Shown here piece after piece: positions 1 to 9,949 of a stretch of 64,000 nucleotides of DNA; position 1 is the stretch's first letter; every line of letters begins with the position of its first letter. Made by a program: the position numbers and the translations under genes. The notes below the pieces were generated by a model. That model did no database searches. It saw nothing but the letters and a program-made list of their open reading frames with translations, and was not told the origin of the DNA. The stretch comes from Dichomitus squalens LYAD-421 SS1 (Eukaryota > Basidiomycota > Agaricomycetes > Polyporales > Polyporaceae). Where the stretch lies: assembly GCF_000275845.1 (NCBI RefSeq), contig NW_006766963.1, positions 7,322 through 71,321 of the forward strand. Reading direction: 5' to 3'.

Positions 1-299
1 GAACTTGGACATCCACCACTGATACCACTATTCTTGAGCATTATCTGGATATTGTACCTCTGTATCACTACTGAAACAAGCACATTGTAACAACTTAAAG
101 TCTTCTATCACATGTTATTGCCCTTCTTCTAATAGACTATAAAGCTGCTTCTACAGCCTTAAAACAGACTGGTTTACAACTAGTGTATGGATGTCTATGA
201 TAGATATTATTACATAAGAAGTATACAAGATGTGTGACTGATAGAACACCAATTGCTCAAATTGAGGCCTGAGTATACTGAAGTCAACATGTAAAGTCC

Positions 300-525
300 A
301 AGTTGTGGTCCAAGTACCCCAAGTACCCCAAGTATATAGACTTGGGTCAAGTCCGTGTACTTGGGACCAAGTACATGGACTTGGGACCAAGTACATGGAC
401 TTGGGACCAAGTACATGGACTTGGGGCCAAGTACACGGACTTGGGGCCAAGTACACGGACTTGAGGCCAAGTACACAGACTTGAGTCCAAGTACATGAAC
501 TTGGGCCCAAGTATGGGTCCAAGTC
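300..525. repeat. 20-bp palindromic minisatellite
   Basis: About nine head-to-tail copies of a 20-bp unit of the form CTTGGG(A/G)CCAAGTACA(T/C)GGA lie between about 341 and 520, with shorter CCAAGTACCC-type pieces from 304. Each unit contains the dyad CTTGG...CCAAG, so each can pair with itself or its neighbour. The array abuts the broken end of the retrotransposon RT frame. It is not a CRISPR array: there are no unique spacers and the genome is eukaryotic. Confidence 0.9.
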
Positions 526-529
526 CGTG

Positions 530-2009
530 ACGTTTTCCTGATGTAGTTCATCAAGCTCTGGTACGTTGCGACAGCGTTGCAGTCTCCCTGCTGCAAAACA
601 AGGCTGACCATGTTTCCATCAGGTGTAGTCATCGCTGTACGTTCCACATGTTCGGGTTCCACCCGAATCTGTTCGTACGCGTCTTTACCGTCCATCAGGC
701 TCCTATACTGATGCCTGGATACGCGTCGCAGAATACCTTCCATGTCCGGAAGCGGTGATGTCAGTTTTTTTGTGTTGGTGTTACGTTCGCGGAGATCGCA
801 CACTACTCGCAGTTTTGGAGGGATTCCTTTCACTCCCGTACCAGGCTTGGTAAGGAGTAGCATTGGGGACGTGTTACGGGCACTAGTGTACTTTCATCGC
901 CCCGATTTGAGGTAAGCATCTCGCTTCTCCCGCCAATTCTCTCTGTGAGCATCCGGACACTTAGACGGCCGCCAGGTATAGACCTTATCTGGGTCTATAA
1001 GGGGGATACGATGGTTGATGGTCCGCAAAGGAGGTAGTGGTGAGTCACTAGCTTCCTTGCAAATGGGAGCCGCATACTCACGCAACTCCTTTCGTGCCGC
1101 CTCGAGCACGTCGTCCAGCACGTCCGCCGCGTGCGACTGTAGCATCCGCACCTGGCGGCCCTCAATTGGCAGAGCCTGCGGACTGCCGACCACTAGGGTG
1201 GTGGGGTTGAGTCCCAACGTGACCTTGTGCTGGAAGATGAATGGAGTTCCGAGAATGAGGTCGTAATTCAGTAAGTTTATGACATCAAAATACCTCTCGG
1301 TCCTGATGCGCTGGTATTCCAGTCGAGCTCGGCAGCCAAAGTTAATCTTTGCGCGGGACCCTTGGACAGCCAGCTGCACAGGCAAAGGTTTGGTGAGCTC
1401 AAAAACCTCCAGACCTAACTGATGTGCTAACCTTGCAGACATGAAGTCTGACAGGGATCCTGAGTCGACTAGGGCCCGAGTGGGCTGCTCATTCACCTGG
1501 ACAACTACGACGACTGGTTCCGGGATGAGTCGAGAGAAATCCCGGGGAGCGGCCGCGTTGCGCTGTAGCGCACTCAAGCTGTTATCGGATTTAGCGTGGC
1601 GAGTCTTTGGTCGTACGGCAAAAAGCGGGATGGGTGGACTGATGCGAGGGCTCAGTTTACGCGTGAATAGGACTCGAAATTCGCCCTCCAGGTCATCAAG
1701 CTTGAAGGCCGGAGCCGCAAAAAGTCGTCGGGCGTGCCGAGCGAAGTAGCCCAGCAGGTCGAACCTAGGGTTCAAGAGGAACTTGACCGGTATTGACAAG
1801 GTGCGTTTGAGGTACATATCTCGCACCGTAACGTTGTCGTAATACTGAACCACCATGTGCCGGGGTGGATAGAACACGTTCAAAGGGTCCTCCGGCCACG
1901 GATGGTATTCCTCAAGAATATGCTTGACTTCCCGAGCGAGGGCATCCCCCATGAGACAGTACTCCAGTTCTCCTCGAGCGAGGAAACAAGCTTGATGGTC
2001 CGGAGACTT
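530..2009 (-). pseudogene. Gypsy pol fragment: protease and N-terminal RT, internal stop
   Basis: The frame downstream of gag encodes a retropepsin-like aspartic protease with an active-site ALVDSGS motif about 160 codons after the Met at 1952. It is followed by the start of reverse transcriptase, including LRVVCDLRERN and the MDGKDAYEQIRV segment. A TGA at 894-896 interrupts the frame exactly between SGR and KYTSARNTSP; family members usually have Trp here, so a TGG to TGA change is likely. The RT frame then ends in the minisatellite near 536, before any YxDD catalytic box. The same frame continues from gag across a TAG at 2010-2012. What remains could give at most a protease, so I call it a pseudogene. 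Confidence 0.85.
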
Positions 2010-3935
2010 CTATTCTACTACCCGTTGCCGGTAATAGCGCACTACGTCGAAATCGGGGTCCCGTAATTGGGATGTTTCTACTAATACATCGTCCATATTC
2101 CAGTGAAAAATCACGTACAAGTCTTGTGAGGTACGATACACATGAGGTGAGGGTTTACCTCCCTTGTCGATATCCGCATCGTGACAACAATAGGGTCCAT
2201 TGAGTTGCAACAGGTACTCGGCGTGAGCCGCGTATAGGTCGCCTACGCGACGCTCTCCGCGTCGAATCAGCGGCAACTCAAGCCCGAAACCTGGATCAAT
2301 TCTCCGCACCGGACTCAAGACAGGAACTTCCCCACTTGTCTCGTCGTCGAAATAACCGACCGGAACGTTGCCGTCGGACTCGTTTTCCCACTCGGTGAGT
2401 ACAGAGCCTTCCGTATCTGACCAGTCCGAATTTTCAGATTCTGAAGAGTCGCTAACTGATTGTAAGTCAGGCATGTCGTCCCAGGCGGTCTCGACATAGT
2501 GCAAATCAATGCCAGCTGACGTCTCAGTGGTGGCAGCCAGCTCCCTGAGCTGTTCAGCCAGAGAATGGCCTCCGATTTCCACGCTGTACGAGGTGAGTCC
2601 AGGAGGTTTTCCCTTCTTGTCTGACTTGACCAGGTTGGCTTTGGGGCACGCATTCGCATAGTGACCCGTTTCCTTACACAGGAAGCACTTGCCTTGCTCC
2701 CGGAGCTCAGCAAGTTCCCGGCTCGAGAGCCGGGGCTCGTTCTGGGTGCGAGAGGATCGCTTGACTCGCCCGGATGATTTCTTGCCCTTGTTCGGCCTGG
2801 CTTGGTGAGTTCTTCCGCCGTTATGTCCCTGAGAGCGGCGCTGATCATCCTGATGATTCTCGCGATTGTTACGATGCAGGTACGCCTTCTGCTGGCTTCT
2901 GGTGCGCGAGGAACTTCGATTGTTCCGCTTGCGCCCTCGAGGTTCGTTCCCTGGGCGGGAATAACGTCCTCTGCCGACCTTTTCAGCGATCTCAATAATT
3001 TCGGCAGCCTCGCGGACTTCTGGCCAAGTGGAGGTCGTCGGAGTGAGTTCCTTGTTCCATAATTCACGCTGTATGCTTTCATTCAGGCCGTTCCACAGCT
3101 TGTCCACCCGTTCTCGTTCCGAGACAAATCCGACGAGCAAGAACAAGTTCTCAAGCTCGTGCATGTAGTCGCGCACGCTACGTCCTCCTTGGTAAATATT
3201 TCGCAGCTTCTCTCGCATCTGTAAGCAATAATCTATAGGAAAACAGTAGTTGAATAGTTCTTTGAACAGATCTTCCAGCGTCCACTCCGCCGGATTATTA
3301 GAAACGGTATTTACCCAGAAGGTGTAAGCCTTCCCGGTCAAGAAATTCGAGATGGTCGAGGCGTGCATCCGTGAGTCCATAGTGTACCCCCGGATGAACT
3401 CCACGCACTGACGCATGAACTTGTGGAAGGTCTGGGCATTGGCCTCGCCGTTGTACTTCTCCGGTCGCTCAGGTTTGAGCACCGGCTTCTTGGTGCGCTT
3501 TTTCCTTTTCTTACGGGACTTCCATGAGGCTCGGCGAGAGCTCGTAGACTCACTCTCTTCAGCAGAGCTCGTATCACCGCCTTCTGAGGGTTTAGAAGAG
3601 GATGAGGATGAACTGCTAGAGCCGTCCGAGGGATCTCCGCCCGTGATGCCAGCAAAGGCCCGTTCTAGATAGCTGCCAGGCTCCAGCTGGGCCACCAGCC
3701 GCAGAGACGATGCCCGGTGAGCAGGCCCGAGACTCTTTCTCCCAGCTTCGGATTCCTGGGAGACAACAGCGCCCTTGGCCTTCCGGGCCTTCTGCGAATC
3801 CCGCTTCTTCTTACGAGCGGCCTTACGCTGCTCTGCTTCTTCCTTCAACCGAGCCAGCTCCTTGCGGATTTCCTGGAGCTGCTCCGTGAGGAGGCGGTTA
3901 GCCTCCTGGCTAGCTGAGCGACGAGGAGCGGCCAT
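2010..3935 (-). CDS. gag: Gypsy gag polyprotein
   Basis: The frame encodes 641 residues. The N-terminal part is a basic/Glu-rich coiled coil (about 10-60) and a Ser/Glu-rich linker. A retrotransposon gag domain spans roughly residues 160-300, with motifs such as FHKFMRQCVEFIRGY and FNYCFPIDYC. A basic Arg/Ser/Asn-rich tract is followed by a CCHC zinc knuckle (CFLCKETGHYANAC) near residue 415. The C-terminal tail is acidic. Gag forms the particle shell and the knuckle binds element RNA. The start ATG overlaps the stop of the preceding ORF in the string TAATG, which points to coupled reinitiation. The stop is TAG, and the same frame stays open into pol for 19 codons before the next Met. Confidence 0.88.
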   Translation of the reverse strand: MAAPRRSASQEANRLLTEQLQEIRKELARLKEEAEQRKAARKKKRDSQKARKAKGAVVSQESEAGRKSLGPAHRASSLRLVAQLEPGSYLERAFAGITGGDPSDGSSSSSSSSSKPSEGGDTSSAEESESTSSRRASWKSRKKRKKRTKKPVLKPERPEKYNGEANAQTFHKFMRQCVEFIRGYTMDSRMHASTISNFLTGKAYTFWVNTVSNNPAEWTLEDLFKELFNYCFPIDYCLQMREKLRNIYQGGRSVRDYMHELENLFLLVGFVSERERVDKLWNGLNESIQRELWNKELTPTTSTWPEVREAAEIIEIAEKVGRGRYSRPGNEPRGRKRNNRSSSRTRSQQKAYLHRNNRENHQDDQRRSQGHNGGRTHQARPNKGKKSSGRVKRSSRTQNEPRLSSRELAELREQGKCFLCKETGHYANACPKANLVKSDKKGKPPGLTSYSVEIGGHSLAEQLRELAATTETSAGIDLHYVETAWDDMPDLQSVSDSSESENSDWSDTEGSVLTEWENESDGNVPVGYFDDETSGEVPVLSPVRRIDPGFGLELPLIRRGERRVGDLYAAHAEYLLQLNGPYCCHDADIDKGGKPSPHVYRTSQDLYVIFHWNMDDVLVETSQLRDPDFDVVRYYRQRVVE

Positions 3936-4831
3936 TATGGCTTCCTCGACCTCACTCGCCTCGGACGGGGTTGAAGCGCGGCTTGTAGTGTATGAGGAGC
4001 CTGACTGGGTAGATCCACCCGGTGTAGTAACCGCCGTCGGCTACGTTCTGAGTCCTTCCGCCCTTGCTTTCGAGCTTCCCAATACTCCAGCATGGCACGC
4101 TGCTCGTCTGTATCGTAGTTATCAAATATATTGTGATGCCCAGTACTATACAACTGCAGCTCGCGCCTCTGCGCGTTAGGGTCTAGCTCATCGTCTGGGA
4201 TGCCCGAGGCACCCCAGTTCCGTGCATCCACGGTCTTCCCCTTGTCCCGAGAGGGACCCTCACCCCGATGCTCGGGAGAGAGGGAACGCGGGCGAGTCGT
4301 CTCGAACGCTGCCATCCGGCGGGAATAGCGGTCCCGTTCCGCTGGAGTAAGGCTCGCGGCGGCCGTATCTACGGCTGCCCGCTGAGGAGAAGTGAGTACG
4401 GGGCCGTCCTGCGCAGTGACGGGATCCCGAGCAGGCGGAGCGGCGTCCGCACTGCGAGCACGGCGGCGCCGTTGGACTGGGATCCAAGGGCCGCCGTCGT
4501 TGTCAGAGCTGTCCTCGACGGTCACTGGATACTTCCGAACGCCCTCGCCGGCGTCGGAAACGGGAGAGTTTAAAGCCCTCGGGGCATCTGCTTCTGCAGT
4601 CACCAGCCCGGCTACTATAGCGGAGGACTGGGAACCCGAGGCGGGAACACCACGCTCGGTTCCGGGGCTGACACCACCGGTAGGGGACTCGGTCCCAGTG
4701 AGAGGGCTACCTGTGGCAGGTATGTCAGCCGTGACTGCTGCAAGGGGCGGCTCACCTGGTACCGAAGGCTGAGTGGCCGAGAGAACCTCCGTGCCCGGCG
4801 GGCGACGTCTGAGGTTGTACCTAATAGACAT
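3935..4831 (-). CDS. Retrotransposon leader ORF of unknown function
   Basis: The frame encodes 298 residues rich in Pro, Ser, Arg and Asp with no domain I recognise. It starts with MSIRYNLRRRPPG just downstream of the candidate LTR and ends in TAA, whose last A is the first base of the gag ATG. A similar short ORF ahead of gag is familiar to me from Agaricomycete gypsy elements, but I cannot assign a role. The segment EYWEARKQGRKDSERSRRR near the C-terminus looks helical and basic. Its conserved position and the overlap with gag suggest it is a real element protein, perhaps a gag-like or RNA-binding accessory. Confidence 0.6.
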   Translation of the reverse strand: MSIRYNLRRRPPGTEVLSATQPSVPGEPPLAAVTADIPATGSPLTGTESPTGGVSPGTERGVPASGSQSSAIVAGLVTAEADAPRALNSPVSDAGEGVRKYPVTVEDSSDNDGGPWIPVQRRRRARSADAAPPARDPVTAQDGPVLTSPQRAAVDTAAASLTPAERDRYSRRMAAFETTRPRSLSPEHRGEGPSRDKGKTVDARNWGASGIPDDELDPNAQRRELQLYSTGHHNIFDNYDTDEQRAMLEYWEARKQGRKDSERSRRRLLHRVDLPSQAPHTLQAALQPRPRRVRSRKP

Positions 4832-5309
4832 GTCTGGGTTTTTATAATAGTAGGTTAGCTAACAAGGAGAGAGAGAGAATAGAAGTGTGCGATATAGGTC
4901 GCCGAAAGGAGTCCCGAGTTGATCAGACTCGGAGGGGGCCCAGTCGACGAGAGAGAGAGAGATAGAGACGAGAGAGAGAGATGGTTGTTGTCGAGAGACT
5001 AGCTGTCAAAAATATGACGCGCTCGCTGGCCCGAAGGGGTAGGTGGCGCGTCACGAGAGGGAATCGGAGAGGTTCGCTCGAGGTACTGACAGGTTATGAG
5101 AGTCTCGATTGAACGCTGGAGTTTGTACATACAGATCTCGGTTTATATACGGTTCACGGGCGCTATAACAGCTCTAAGGTTCGGGAACACACGGTACAGA
5201 TAAGAGTTAGATAGGAGAAGCTAGGATTAGGAAGGGGCCAATCCCGAAGCACAACGTCGATCAGGTACGGAGGGGGAGAAGAGAAGTAGCGCGCGACGCG
5301 GGCGCTACA
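4832..5309 (-). repeat. Candidate 5' LTR and leader
   Basis: On the minus strand this stretch begins TGTAGCGCCCGCG (5309 downwards), typical of an LTR start, and holds a TATA-like GTATATAAAC at 5141-5150. It is rich in CT/GA microsatellite (for example 4866-4884 and 4950-4982). The inner LTR boundary and primer-binding site could not be fixed because the partner LTR is outside or lost. The outer boundary and LTR identity are inferred from position upstream of the first ORF. Confidence 0.5.
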
Positions 5310-6424
5310 CTCCAGCTCAGCTGTCTCTCACCAATGTCAGTCGGTTATTCCGACCAGCACTAGACGTGCTGAGCACCTTGCTTCAACGCCGCAAGCGGAC
5401 GCCCAGATCAGATTCAGGCAAGGCTCCTCGTAGCCCTTCCCCATTGTCAGATAGCTGACATATTCCCAAAGGAGAGATTCGTGATCACGCCACCGCGCAT
5501 ACGTCTGTTGACGGCGGCAAAGAGGGGATGCGGGACGGGGGTTGACGCGATTATATCATGAACTACAAGTACGACTGCATGCACAGACCCGACGCCCCGT
5601 GATGCAGAACACCTATCCCCAGCAGAGATGGGCGAGGGACTGATGACACCGGGGGTCAAGCGTGAGAGAGTCTATGGTTTCCCTACCGATTGCATGTCAT
5701 AACTTCAGGCATTGTAGAATTCACTAGAGCCAGAACTCTGGAAACTGAAATAGAGAGAAAGCCTGAGCCATTAGAAGAAGTCACCGCTGCCGACTTTCGG
5801 GGTCCTGGGGTCAAGCACATCTCTGATCCCCAGCGCATCATCGACGCGCATACGCGGAGAGCAGGCGGAAAGGAGTGCAGTGACCACGGACCTTGTAGAC
5901 GTGCGTATAGGATCTGAATGGCAACGAACCATGCAGGGGAGAGCAACATGTGGAGGCCAATGCCGTGGCGCATGGGCACTCTAACGCAGGTAACGTAGCA
6001 GGTCGGACACGAGACTGAAGCAACGAGCATGGCTGCGCTGGATCGGCGCATCCGCTGGGGTGTGCCTATTGTCAAGAATACTGTCATTTAGAATCCGGTG
6101 TATACTGTGTGAGGTAGAGAGCAGGATGTCAGGGCAGAAGCGGTGCAGCCAGAGGACGGTGCAGCAGGACGAAGTCAAGAGAGGCGAGCGACAACCAAGT
6201 GACTCAAGAGGCGGGGCTGGGTAGGCAAAGCAGACAAGGTATGGAACGCGCGCCGACTAAACAAGCAGACCAAGCTATGCGCAAGATAGTGATTTTGAAA
6301 GGAACGATCCAAACAGCAGCAGCAGCAACAACAGCCGGCCCGTATGATGAATTCTAGATATTGCACGCGTAGCACCTTGAACGCCCGTCGCGACGCCACC
6401 AAGCTACCGCAGCAACGCTACAAT
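5310..6424. other. No gene seen
   Basis: The six frames hold only short scattered ORFs without splice-compatible partners or recognisable motifs. The stretch lies between a retrotransposon end and a foldback element and may be old transposon debris. Confidence 0.4.
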
Positions 6425-6815
6425 ATTACAGCGCCTTGCAAAACGATAGCGCATGCCCGTGAAACACGTTCAGAAATTTCTGCACCCCGACCCCCATATG
6501 AGGCAGTCTAGCGCCCACGGCACCACCGTACGCCACAATTCTCAGAGGCAGGTCCTTGACGGTGCAATCTTGTTCATCTCTACAACGCATGCCAAGGTAT
6601 TGTTGCAAAAACTCAACGTTGTGATGATATTGCGCGCTTCTCATCACAACTTCTGCATGACATCGATAGAGGTGGAAGTCTATCGAGGAAGAGAGTGGCA
6701 GGGCAGCAGCGGCCCGTAGCGACTGAGCGCTTGATTACCTTACTGGGGAGCGGAGCTGGGAAATTCCTGGGCGTGTTTTTCGGCAATGCGCTATCGTTTT
6801 GCAAGGCGCTGTAAT
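6425..6815. mobile_element. MITE-like element with long terminal inverted repeats
   Basis: The left end (6425-6453, starting ATTACAGCGCCTTGCAAAAC) is repeated in inverse orientation at the right end (6785-6815, ending GCAAGGCGCTGTAAT). The match is near perfect for about 28 bases, and weaker similarity (AAACACG, CAG, AAATTTC blocks) continues inward to about 6480 and 6764. The element is about 390 bp and carries no coding frame, so it fits a non-autonomous DNA transposon. I could not identify a clear target-site duplication, so the superfamily is open. Confidence 0.75.
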
Positions 6816-6865
6816 GCTGGCGCTTCTCTTGCATTGATTCCGCCACCCCCGCACCGCGCGCGCAC

Positions 6866-7697
6866 TCACGCCGCGAAGTCGCGCTCGAAGTTCAAGCTCC
6901 AATCGCCCATAAGCCCTCCCGTCACGTCGAGATCTCCGAAAGGGAAGTCGACGTTGAACGCGCTCGGGTCCAGCGCCTCCGCCGGGTTCGTTGCCGGTGG
7001 TAGCCTCCGTGATGATAGGTTCTCACTGGGGATGAAGAGTGATCCGAGATTGGCAGCGTCGACACACTTGGTATCCGCAAAACCAACGGAGTGGTGGTCG
7101 TTTTGAGGGCCTGAGGCATCATTCCCATCAGCTTGACTTGCACCATTGGATTTAGAGTCCCGTAGATGCTATCACTATTCATGGCTTGTAGGTACTGCAG
7201 GACCAACTGGTCAGTCTACGATCGACTTTGCGGGACATGCGAAAATTCCTGATGCATCGCGAGAATCACCATTCCACCAGACTGTCCGCAGATTCATCAG
7301 GGGCTTTATCGAGGCAGGTCCTAGCTGGTCCGGTGGGATATTGTTCTGACCCGGAACATTTGACGGTTTCATGTTGCTCCCTCGACGGAACTGCGCCACA
7401 AGTGCTTGCTGTCCACCCTCGATGGTGAGCATCGCTACTAATCCTGAGCAACGATATACGCACCTTCTCCATTGTCATCGTAGATATATCCTTGTCGCCC
7501 ATCCCAAGATCATGCTTTACCCTCTGCAGAATAGGCTGTGGTATCAAATTGAGTTCTACCTTCAGCATCTCCGGCGACGTGGGCGGCGGCCAAGCCAGAT
7601 GAGGTAAGTTCATGCCTCGGCAACGGACTCTGATACACTGCAGGCAATCCCGGTATGTGCCGCAATCGCAGCCACAAGCACCGGTAACAGCTCCAAG
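6866..7697 (-). CDS. Cys-rich protein of unknown function, 3' exons
   Basis: Three exons join in one frame: 7697-7464, 7417-7220 and 7168-6866, with introns of 46 and 51 bp (GTGCGT...AG, GTAGAC...AG). The first visible exon has a compact cysteine cluster, GACGCDCGTYRDCLQC followed by IRVRC, of the form CxCxCx6Cx2Cx4C, which could bind metal. The last exon ends in an acidic/aromatic tail (FNVDFPFGDLDVTGG, GDWSLNFERDFAA) resembling the ends of fungal transcription regulators. The exon seems to start after an acceptor TAG at 7698-7700, so upstream exons are missing or the protein starts at Met 7613. I do not recognise the family; a Cys-rich transcription factor is a guess. Confidence 0.55.
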
Positions 7698-7705
7698 CTA
7701 CGCAG

Positions 7706-8359
7706 ATGACGACGCAGGGTCAGACAGATGACGACGATATCATGGGCTTCTTGCGTACTGCTCACTCATATTCTTCCAACGTCTCTACCCAAGCAATCGT
7801 TCGTAGAGACTACAACGAGATCCGTGCACCTCGTTGTACGCTACTCATCGTCCCTCCCTAAGCATCCACTGATCCGAGAGTTGATGCCTGTGACATCACC
7901 GACGGATTCCTGTCAGACGGTGCTTACCTAGCGTCCGTACTCCGCAGGCTCAAGAATCACTCCAACGACAAGCATCCAGATCAATTCGGCCTGAGAGGAC
8001 CAGAAGAACTTCTCTTATCTGTCTTCTTCTACGCGCCTGCACTGGCCATGTTGACGAGCTGGACCCGCGATGGCATGCGAGAATTATCGGTCCGGTATAC
8101 ACACGTTCCCGTTGTCGCCACTAAGACGCTTCCTGCAGCAACTTCGGCGTCAGCTGCGGAACCGACTTCCTCGACCTACGGGTACCTGCCTGAACCCAAA
8201 CCATTCTCCGCCCCTTCAGGCGGAAGTGATCGCGACCTGGGGAAGCGTAAGCGGAAGGATGATGGGCCAGCGGTCGAGGCTGCTCATGCAAGGAATTCAG
8301 GGAAAGGTCCGTCATCATACGAGGCCCAGTGGAAACGCCTACAGAGTGCGCGATCATGA
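7706..8359 (+). CDS. Hypothetical protein, two exons
   Basis: Exons 7706-7835 and 7881-8359 join in frame to 202 residues. The intron (GTACGC...GAGAG, 45 bp) removes an in-frame TAA. The middle part is well formed, with segments such as DGAYLASVLRRLKN and GPEELLLSVFFYAPALAMLT, while the C-terminus is low-complexity with a basic patch KRKRKDD that could be a nuclear signal. The start ATG lies 9 bp from the first visible exon of the opposite-strand gene, so the two compete for the same upstream DNA. I do not recognise a family. Confidence 0.5.
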
Positions 8360-8627
8360 GTTACTTGGCTTCCGAAGACTCTCCCTGTGATGTTGACTTC
8401 CGACACTCCTTGCCTCATATTGACCCATTTTGCTTGAGTGGTTTATCCTGCATCGATTGAAGAGATATCAGTATTGTATCGCACAACAGAAACAACCATA
8501 ACGTGCTACCACAATTCGGAAAAGATGCCGAGCGAAATCATTGAGCTGTGCACATACATACAGCACAGCACACGCGTAATCTGATATGCATGTCAACGCA
8601 TGAGGCCCTCCCCAATTTCAGGCGGAC

Positions 8628-9949
8628 TTATTGCTTCCCCGCCGCGGCGCTCCTTCCACCTGCCTGGCTCGCACTCTCGTACCGCTCATACGGGAACCTT
8701 CCCGGTACCTCCGGGCCCTTCCCATCGTGATACTCGTTCCCGGTGTTCACGTTCCCCGCCCACTCCTGTGCCCTCTTCTCAATCAACCGCGCCTGGGTCT
8801 CCATATACTGTCCGAACGCCCGCCCCTGCGTCTCGAAGAACCGGCCGACCTTCTCGAACAAGTTCGAACCCTCGAGCGGCTCCTCGATCTTGTCGAGCCC
8901 GCTGATCCCGATCGTGATTTTCCCGTGGCGTGTCCTTACTAGGCACCTATCCGAACCAGGGCCCGCGAGCTCGCCAAGCTGCTTCGCCTCGATGGCGAGA
9001 GCAGATTGGGAGGAGAAGGGCGAGGAAACGAGGACGACGGTCTCGCGGTCCTTCCCGCGGACTGTGCGCGCGCGTGCGGCGAAGTGCGGAAGGAACTGGA
9101 CGGCGCCAAGGGAGCGCGCCTGCACGACGAGCGGGCCGTCGAACGTGGGGGGCAAGAGGAGGTTGATGCGCCCGTGGCGCGACTCGACTTGGAGGTCGAG
9201 CGAGCGGCTCGGCTGAACCTCGTGCTGTGACGCTCGGTCAATATGCGTCTTGTAGACCGGCGGATATAGAGGGGAACATACCACGTTGACGCTGACACGC
9301 CCATGATGGGTCGAGACGTACACTCGGGTCGGCAGCTTGTCCCCCGGGAAGGGAGTCGCCTGGCCGGCCTCCTTCGAGGAAATGGCGAGGTCGAGGTTGA
9401 TGCGTCCGTGGCGCGTCTGGAATGATGCATTCACCTCGTGCTGACGCTTGTTTTTCCTGCCTCTAGTCTTGCCCCACACCGAGTCGGGCTTCCTGCGCAG
9501 GTTCCTCGACAGGTTCGCCATAGGCGATGGTAGCGCGGGATCCACGACGAATGTTCCTGTGGGAGATTGATGACATTTGTAAGTACGTGATGCCCCTAAT
9601 TTTGCAGTCGTACATACCTGCGATGGCATCGTGCTTGGAGAACAACTCGGTGTGATTGACAGTCTGGGTGGTCAGGGGTTGGAAGACTGATGTTGGTCCC
9701 GAAGGGATCGCAGGCACATTCGGCGCGGGCTGCGGGACACGACTCGGGCCAGCATGTGGGGAATAAGGCGGTGGTGGAGGGAGTGCTCGTTCAGCATCCT
9801 GTTGGCACGGTCGACAGCGTTATCAGTTCCCAGACTGCATATAACTGTGCTGGTTACAGCAGTCAAAGACTTACCTGCTGCGACGACTTTTCGGAGACAG
9901 GAGAGAAAGCCTTCATGTGTTCAGGGGCGTCAGGATTGTTGACGATCAT
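8628..9949 (-). CDS. DUF7330-like repeat protein
   Basis: Four exons (9949-9875, 9798-9618, 9556-9282, 9224-8628) join cleanly to 375 residues; the 57-bp third intron is a multiple of three and can be read through. The N-terminus is Pro-rich (PPPPPYSPHAGPSRVPQP). The body has at least four copies of a short beta-type motif, F/RTRHGRINLDL, STHHGRVSVNV, ESRHGRINLLL and RTRHGKITIGI, each in a roughly 50-70 residue unit. This layout matches the DUF7330 proteins of Agaricomycetes, whose function is unknown. The C-terminus is charged and Gly/Ala-rich. No signal peptide or membrane segment is visible, so it is probably cytosolic. Confidence 0.75.

Larger units (their letters stand above)
280..5309 (-). 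mobile_element. Truncated Ty3/gypsy LTR retrotransposon
   Basis: Read on the minus strand, the element has a leader with a candidate LTR (4832-5309), a 298-codon first ORF, gag with a zinc knuckle, an aspartic protease and the first part of reverse transcriptase. The order gag-protease-RT is usual for Ty3/gypsy elements. The rest of RT, RNase H, integrase and the 3' LTR are missing: RT similarity stops near 536 where a 20-bp minisatellite begins. The protease-RT frame has an internal TGA at 894-896, so this copy cannot be autonomous. Assignment to Ty3/gypsy is confident; the clade is not determined. Confidence 0.88.

Noticed and set aside
300..525. Possible CRISPR array
   Set aside because: Repeats are contiguous 20-mers without spacers and the genome is fungal.
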